A program made the translations under genes and the position numbers. DNA of 9,272 nt from an uncultured Paraburkholderia sp. (GTDB lineage: Bacteria; Pseudomonadota; Gammaproteobacteria; Burkholderiales; Burkholderiaceae). Below, one piece after another: positions 6,200-9,272 of this stretch. Under the pieces are notes generated by a model that was not told where the DNA came from, did not search any database, and saw nothing but the letters and a program-made list of their open reading frames with translations. The DNA is taken from NCBI GenBank assembly GCA_937917025.1, contig CALFSF010000316.1, positions 1-9,272 on the forward strand. Reading direction: 5' to 3'. Each line of letters opens with the position of its first letter. Positions within the stretch are counted from its first letter, which is position 1.

Positions 6200-6523
6200 A
6201 GGCGACCGGGGACCGATTTATACCTTGGCACATATTTGCAAGGTATAAGTTCGCCTGACCCTGCGCGGTTCGCCCTGCACAAGCTCATTGTCAGCACGCT
6301 ACGGGACCCCTCGCGGGCAGCAAAAGCGGACAAAGATCGTCGTCAGGCCAGTGTGCTCATTGATGCGCTAATGGAAAAATTTCCTGACCGGCTGGCAGTT
6401 GCGGCCGACCAGCTGGACGAGGCCGCACGCGCAAAGGTTGCCGACGCTTCGGCACTCACGTTGCGACTCGGCCAGGATCTATCAGAACGTACACGTGACT
6501 TCCTCGCCAATCTGGGTCGTTAG
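6200..6523 (+). pseudogene. C-terminal remnant of a nucleotidyltransferase-fold (GSU2403-like) protein
   Basis: The last ~107 codons before the TAG at 6521-6523 read PDPARFALHKLIVSTLRDPS, KDRRQASVLIDALMEKFPDR and a helical Arg/Ala/Leu-rich tail. The 'PARFALHKLIV ... KD..QA..LI.AL' pattern is what I recall for the C-terminal half of GSU2403-family nucleotidyltransferase-fold proteins. The N-terminal catalytic half (the GS and DxD motifs) is missing; in its place is transposase-derived sequence, so the gene is truncated. An open frame continues upstream to about 5915 but is out of frame with the transposase remnant and resembles nothing there. This part looks richer in A and T than its neighbours, which fits acquired DNA. 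The left boundary is approximate. Confidence 0.5.
6218..6248. repeat. 10-base perfect inverted repeat inside the scar
   Basis: TTATACCTTG (6218-6227) and CAAGGTATAA (6239-6248) are exact complements around an 11-base A+T-rich spacer. It lies near the left edge of the nucleotidyltransferase remnant. It could be a leftover operator, a recombination end, or chance within coding sequence (it also reads as YLGTYLQGI). Confidence 0.55.
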
Positions 6524-6598
6524 ACATTTCGAGTATCAGCGCAACGAGCGGAAGTACGGATTCGTAAGTTGCATCCCGCCTAACGCCGAACCCCCCCC

Positions 6599-6627
6599 TT
6601 GAATTCTTGAACAATCAGTCATAATAT
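6599..6627 (+). promoter_or_regulatory. TetR gene promoter with overlapping operator 1
   Basis: TTGAACAATCAGTCAT (6607-6622) is 15/16 identical to the motif at 7279-7294 over the start of the efflux gene. It is an imperfect inverted repeat (TGA...TCA outer arms). A possible promoter is TTGAAT (6599-6604), a 17-base gap, then TAATAT (6622-6627), which would start transcription at about the ATG (6635). Binding by the adjacent TetR protein is inferred from duplication and position. Confidence 0.6.
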
Positions 6628-6634
6628 GCATCCC

Positions 6635-7261
6635 ATGACCAAACCCGACACCTCCAGAAAACCGCCCGTCTGGCCAGGCCGAGGCCGCCCGCGCGAGTTC
6701 GATACGCAGACGGTACTCGCATGCGCCAGCGAGGTTTTCTGGAACCACGGGTATCACGCCACGTCGGTCGACGATCTCTGCAAGGCGACTGGCGTGCTGC
6801 GTGGCAGCCTGTACGGCGTGTTCGGCGACAAGCACGGGTTGCTGCTGGCCGCGCTCGATCATTACGCGGACGGCTCGATTGCCCGGCTCGCCGAGCGTCT
6901 GAACGCGAACGTGCCGCCCGAAGAGGCGCTGCGCAACGCGTTGATGCACCATGCACGCGCCGCCTCGGCGCTGAATGCGCAGCGCAGCTGTTTCATTACC
7001 AACGCCACACTCGAAATGTCGGCCGACGACATCGCGTTGCGCGAGCGTATCGAATGCATCCAGCGCCGCACCATCACGCTGTTATCGGCGGCGGTGATTC
7101 GCGGGCAGGCAAGCGGTGCCTTTAACGCAAAGCTCGACGAGAAGGCCGTCGGTGAATTCCTGCTCTGCATCACGCAAGGCCTGCGCGTACTCGGCAAAAC
7201 GCCGCGCGACGAGCAGCAACTTACCTCCATCGTCGATCTCGCGATGCGCGCGCTCGTCTGA
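6635..7261 (+). CDS. TetR/AcrR family transcriptional repressor
   Basis: The 208-residue protein has the family's usual length. A GRGRPREF lead-in is followed by the N-terminal HTH domain (about 23-70), with TSVDDLCKATGVLRGSLYGV at residues 43-62 as the recognition region and then FGDKHGLL. The C-terminal ligand domain includes RSCFITNATLEMS (117-129), with C119 in the 'G/S-C-x-x-x-N' position common to one TetR_C subgroup, and ends in helices ITQGLRVLGKTPRD and LTSIVDLAMRALV. An in-frame ATG 9 bases upstream (6626) is possible and adds MHP; neither start has a Shine-Dalgarno sequence. The gene ends 31 bases before a DHA2-type efflux gene, and both share a 16-base motif at their 5' ends, so it probably represses itself and the pump until a toxic ligand binds. 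The ligand is unknown. Confidence 0.9.
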   Translation: MTKPDTSRKPPVWPGRGRPREFDTQTVLACASEVFWNHGYHATSVDDLCKATGVLRGSLYGVFGDKHGLLLAALDHYADGSIARLAERLNANVPPEEALRNALMHHARAASALNAQRSCFITNATLEMSADDIALRERIECIQRRTITLLSAAVIRGQASGAFNAKLDEKAVGEFLLCITQGLRVLGKTPRDEQQLTSIVDLAMRALV

Positions 7262-7270
7262 TTTTTTTTC

Positions 7271-7294
7271 GATAATTTTTGAACGATCAGTCAT
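7271..7294 (+). promoter_or_regulatory. Efflux gene start region with operator 2
   Basis: TTGAACGATCAGTCAT (7279-7294) differs from operator 1 at one base, and its last two bases are the first two of the efflux gene's ATG. The symmetric centre GATC and outer TGA/TCA arms give a 10/14 palindrome. GATAAT (7271-7276) is a good -10-like hexamer just upstream and follows an 8-T run (7262-7269), but no clear -35 was found. A repressor bound here would block a start site near 7283 and also transcripts entering from tetR. Confidence 0.55.
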
Positions 7295-8792
7295 GAATAA
7301 TCAATCCGTGAAGCCTTCTGCATCGGGCGTGGCGGTGTGCCCGGCGGGGGCCGGCGCGCCCGGTTCCCGTACTGCGACCACGCCGCAGCGGTTCGAGCGG
7401 CAGGGGCCCGCGCTGACCGTGCTGTTCATCGGCGCCTTTCTCGCGCCGCTCGACTACTTCATCGTCAATCTGGCGCTGCCGTCGATCCACACCGGCCTGC
7501 ATGCCACCGATGCCCAGTTGCAACTGATCGTGTCGGCGTACGCGTCGGCCTACGCGGTGCTGCTGATTACCGGTGGGCGCCTCGGCGATCTGTTTGGCCG
7601 CAAGCGCATGTTCATGGGCGGCATGGCGGCCTTCGTGCTCGCGTCGGCGCTGTGCGGCTTCGCGACGAGCGGCCATATGCTCGTGCTGTCGCGCATCGTG
7701 CAGGGCGTCGCCGCCGCGGTAATGGTGCCTCAGGTGCTCGCGACGATCCGCACGGTCGTGCCGGCGCACCAGCAAACCAGGGTGATGAGTTTTTACGGCT
7801 TTGTTTTCGGGCTTTCGTCGATCGTCGGGCAGCTCGGCGGTGGCGCGCTGATTACGTATCACCCGTTCGGCCTCGACTGGCGAATCATCTTTCTGCTCAA
7901 CATTCCAGTCGGTATCCTGGCGTTTCTCGGCACGTGGCGATTCGTGCCGGAGAGCCAGCCCGCTGAACGCACCGGTGTCGATCTGAAGGGCGTCGGGCTG
8001 CTGTCGCTGCTGCTGATGCTGGTCATCTATCCAATGACGCATGGGCGCGAAGCCGGCTGGCCCGCATGGACCTTCGCGATGTTCGCGCTCAGCGTGCCGG
8101 TGCTCATGCTCTTTATCGCGCTGGAGCGCCGGATCGACCGCGCGGGCGGCCACCCGCTCGTCGACCTGAAGCTGTTCCGCAACCCGGCATTCGCAACGGG
8201 ACTTGTGCTGGCGTTCCTGTTTTACTGCGAAAGCGCGTTCTTCCTGACCTACGGCATTTATCTGCAGACCGGCCTGCACTGGACGCCGTTCGCCTCCGGC
8301 ATCGCCATCATGCCGTTCGCGACGGGTTTTATCGTCGGGCCGTTCATGTCGCCGGCAATCGTGCGGCGCATCGGCAGCCATGTGCTGACACTCGGGTTCG
8401 CGATGCTGGTGACGGGCTTTTCCGTCATCACATGGGCAGCCGGCCGGAGCGCGATCCCACAACCGGTTTTCTATCTGGGCCTCGTCTGCGTGGGGATCGG
8501 CCAGGGGCTCGTGTTGCCTTCGCTGATGCGCATCGTGCTCGCCGAGGTCGTGCCGGAAAAGGCGGGCCTCGCCTCCGGCATCGTTTCATCGACGTTGCAG
8601 ATCGGCGCCGCGTTCGGCACGGCCGCGATCAGCGGGGTGTTCTTCGGCGTACTCGGGCATCAGACGACGGCCACCGCCTATTCGCACGCGTTTCAGGTCT
8701 GTATTGGCATCACGACCGTGCTGCTGGTCATCTGTATTGCGTTGAGCATGCTGCTGGTCCGGCATCAGCGAATCGCGGCGCGAGATGCGTGA
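7293..8792 (+). CDS. MFS transporter, DHA2 (EmrB/QacA-type) drug:H+ antiporter family
   Basis: The 499-residue inner-membrane protein has the length and hydrophobic pattern of a 14-helix DHA2 pump. Visible motifs are LDYFIVNLALPSI (53-65; motif D1-like), GRLGDLFGRKR (95-105; motif A in the loop after helix 2), RIVQGVAAAVMVPQ (134-147; motif B with its Arg) and GQLGGGALI (179-187; motif C-like). A Pro/Gly-rich cytosolic N-terminus of about 38 residues precedes helix 1. The family exports lipophilic drugs and other toxic compounds using the proton gradient. I take the ATG at 7293, since upstream codons in frame overlap tetR in another frame. There is no Shine-Dalgarno sequence and the start overlaps the putative TetR operator. 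No membrane-fusion (EmrA-like) or outer-membrane partner lies in the window, so the substrate and route across the outer membrane are unknown. Confidence 0.9.
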   Translation: MNNQSVKPSASGVAVCPAGAGAPGSRTATTPQRFERQGPALTVLFIGAFLAPLDYFIVNLALPSIHTGLHATDAQLQLIVSAYASAYAVLLITGGRLGDLFGRKRMFMGGMAAFVLASALCGFATSGHMLVLSRIVQGVAAAVMVPQVLATIRTVVPAHQQTRVMSFYGFVFGLSSIVGQLGGGALITYHPFGLDWRIIFLLNIPVGILAFLGTWRFVPESQPAERTGVDLKGVGLLSLLLMLVIYPMTHGREAGWPAWTFAMFALSVPVLMLFIALERRIDRAGGHPLVDLKLFRNPAFATGLVLAFLFYCESAFFLTYGIYLQTGLHWTPFASGIAIMPFATGFIVGPFMSPAIVRRIGSHVLTLGFAMLVTGFSVITWAAGRSAIPQPVFYLGLVCVGIGQGLVLPSLMRIVLAEVVPEKAGLASGIVSSTLQIGAAFGTAAISGVFFGVLGHQTTATAYSHAFQVCIGITTVLLVICIALSMLLVRHQRIAARDA

Positions 8793-9272
8793 TCCGGATG
8801 AACCCCGATTGCAATGACGCTTTAATGAAAAACAAGCCGTCCGATTGACACACGGATGACAAAATCGTCAGGGTCATTTATTGGAGAGAAAACGATTTCC
8901 AGATTTCATGTGAATATTTAATGGATTCAACAAATCCATATATGCATCGCGCATTCAGGGATGACTAAAACCCTGGCGCGGTGAAGGCCATGACGGTAAT
9001 TTTATTAATCATAAAAGAGGATCCGGAAATTGTTGCGGCAGGTGTGCGCAATCAGCTGGATCTTCGTGTAAATCCTGCGTGGCGGCGCAAATCGCTGAGC
9101 CTCTGGCCGCGCGGCTTTTGCGGCGATGCATCACCAGCTGGCAGGTTACGTTCGGCCTGCGCGACTGCATGTTCCGATCTGTTCCTGAAAGTAATAAACC
9201 GTATTGGTTGAAAAAAGACTTGCCTGAATAAAATCCGGTTGCTAGTCTTGGCAGGCGTTTTAAATTAAACGA
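8793..9272. other. A+T-rich intergenic region with no convincing gene
   Basis: About 480 bases follow the efflux gene. Base composition changes sharply: 8820-9010 and 9185-9272 are A+T-rich, while 9075-9180 is GC-rich. A hairpin (ATGGATT, loop CAACA, AATCCAT) lies at 8921-8939. A 76-codon GTG-initiated frame at 8981-9211 has a poor start context and no recognisable motifs, so I do not call it. TTGAAA (9208-9213) and TAAAAT (9229-9234), 15 bases apart, could form a suboptimal promoter for a gene beyond the right edge. No clear rho-independent terminator follows the efflux gene. Confidence 0.5.
8921..8939. repeat. 7-base-arm hairpin in the A+T-rich region
   Basis: ATGGATT and AATCCAT are perfect arms around CAACA. 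It stands about 130 bases after the efflux gene, with no T run, so a terminator role is doubtful; an operator or chance are alternatives. Confidence 0.35.

Noticed and set aside
5915..6200. Open frame upstream of the nucleotidyltransferase remnant, starting inside the end of the PEP mutase-like gene.
   Set aside because: It is out of frame with the transposase-like segment and resembles no protein I know; only the part from about 6200 shows family character.
5962..6333. Minus-strand 123-codon frame across the scar region.
   Set aside because: No recognisable domain; plus-strand frames here carry family-like blocks, so this is probably a shadow.
6519..6584. GTTAGAC (6519-6525) and GCCTAAC (6578-6584), which match integron core-site patterns (GTTRRRY and RYYYAAC).
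   Set aside because: The order is GTTR...YAAC, the reverse of an attC site (YAAC...GTTR). No partner core site lies at the right distance on either side, and there is no integrase or cassette array.
7240..7269. CGCG-ATG-CGCG mini-hairpin followed by eight T after tetR, considered as a terminator.
   Set aside because: The stem is only 4 bp and the T run begins 11 bases after it, so efficient termination is unlikely.
7287..8462. Long minus-strand open frame (391 codons) opposite the MFS gene.
   Set aside because: It is His/Arg/Gln-rich, antisense to a clearly recognised transporter, and has no family features.
8981..9211. 76-codon GTG-initiated frame, with an alternative ATG at 8990.
   Set aside because: The purine-rich stretch is too close to the ATG, no family motif is recognisable, and composition varies within the frame; it looks like chance in intergenic DNA.

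Overview
The window looks like chromosomal DNA from a Burkholderia-type betaproteobacterium (Burkholderia, Paraburkholderia or Caballeronia). This rests on the high G+C with strong GC/CG third-position bias, a DUF4148 secreted protein (a family typical of Burkholderiales), and the mix of regulators and catabolic enzymes. No species was identified. No CRISPR array, tRNA, rRNA, intact insertion sequence or obvious defence system was found.

Layout, left to right. (1) 2-715: the 3' end of an amylo-alpha-1,6-glucosidase/glycogen-debranching-type gene, cut by the window edge. (2) 783-3681: an RpiR-type regulator, then a class III PLP aminotransferase and a carboxymuconolactone-decarboxylase-fold protein that probably form a two-gene operon. 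A 17-base motif lies just before the regulator and again, 15/17 identical in inverted orientation, over the -35 box of the aminotransferase promoter, so the regulator very likely controls both itself and the operon. (3) 3724-3810: a perfect 41-base palindrome (bidirectional terminator) and a second hairpin, between convergent genes. (4) 3821-4132, minus strand: a small exported DUF4148 protein. (5) 4473-4898: an OsmC-type hydroperoxide reductase. (6) 5085-5930: an isocitrate lyase/PEP mutase superfamily enzyme without the lyase Cys motif. (7) 5931-6600: a genomic scar with an IS3-family transposase fragment and the C-terminal end of a nucleotidyltransferase-fold protein. (8) 6635-8792: a TetR-family repressor followed by a DHA2-type 14-TM MFS efflux pump. 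Both genes carry the same 16-base motif (15/16 identical) at their starts, which points to joint control by the repressor. (9) 8793-9272: an A+T-rich stretch with no convincing gene.

The most informative signals are the two regulator/operator pairs. Each gives a testable circuit: RpiR with the aminotransferase-CMD operon (substrate unknown), and TetR with the efflux pump. Neither amounts to a clearly new class of system. The RpiR-aminotransferase-CMD module is the best candidate here for an uncharacterised pathway.
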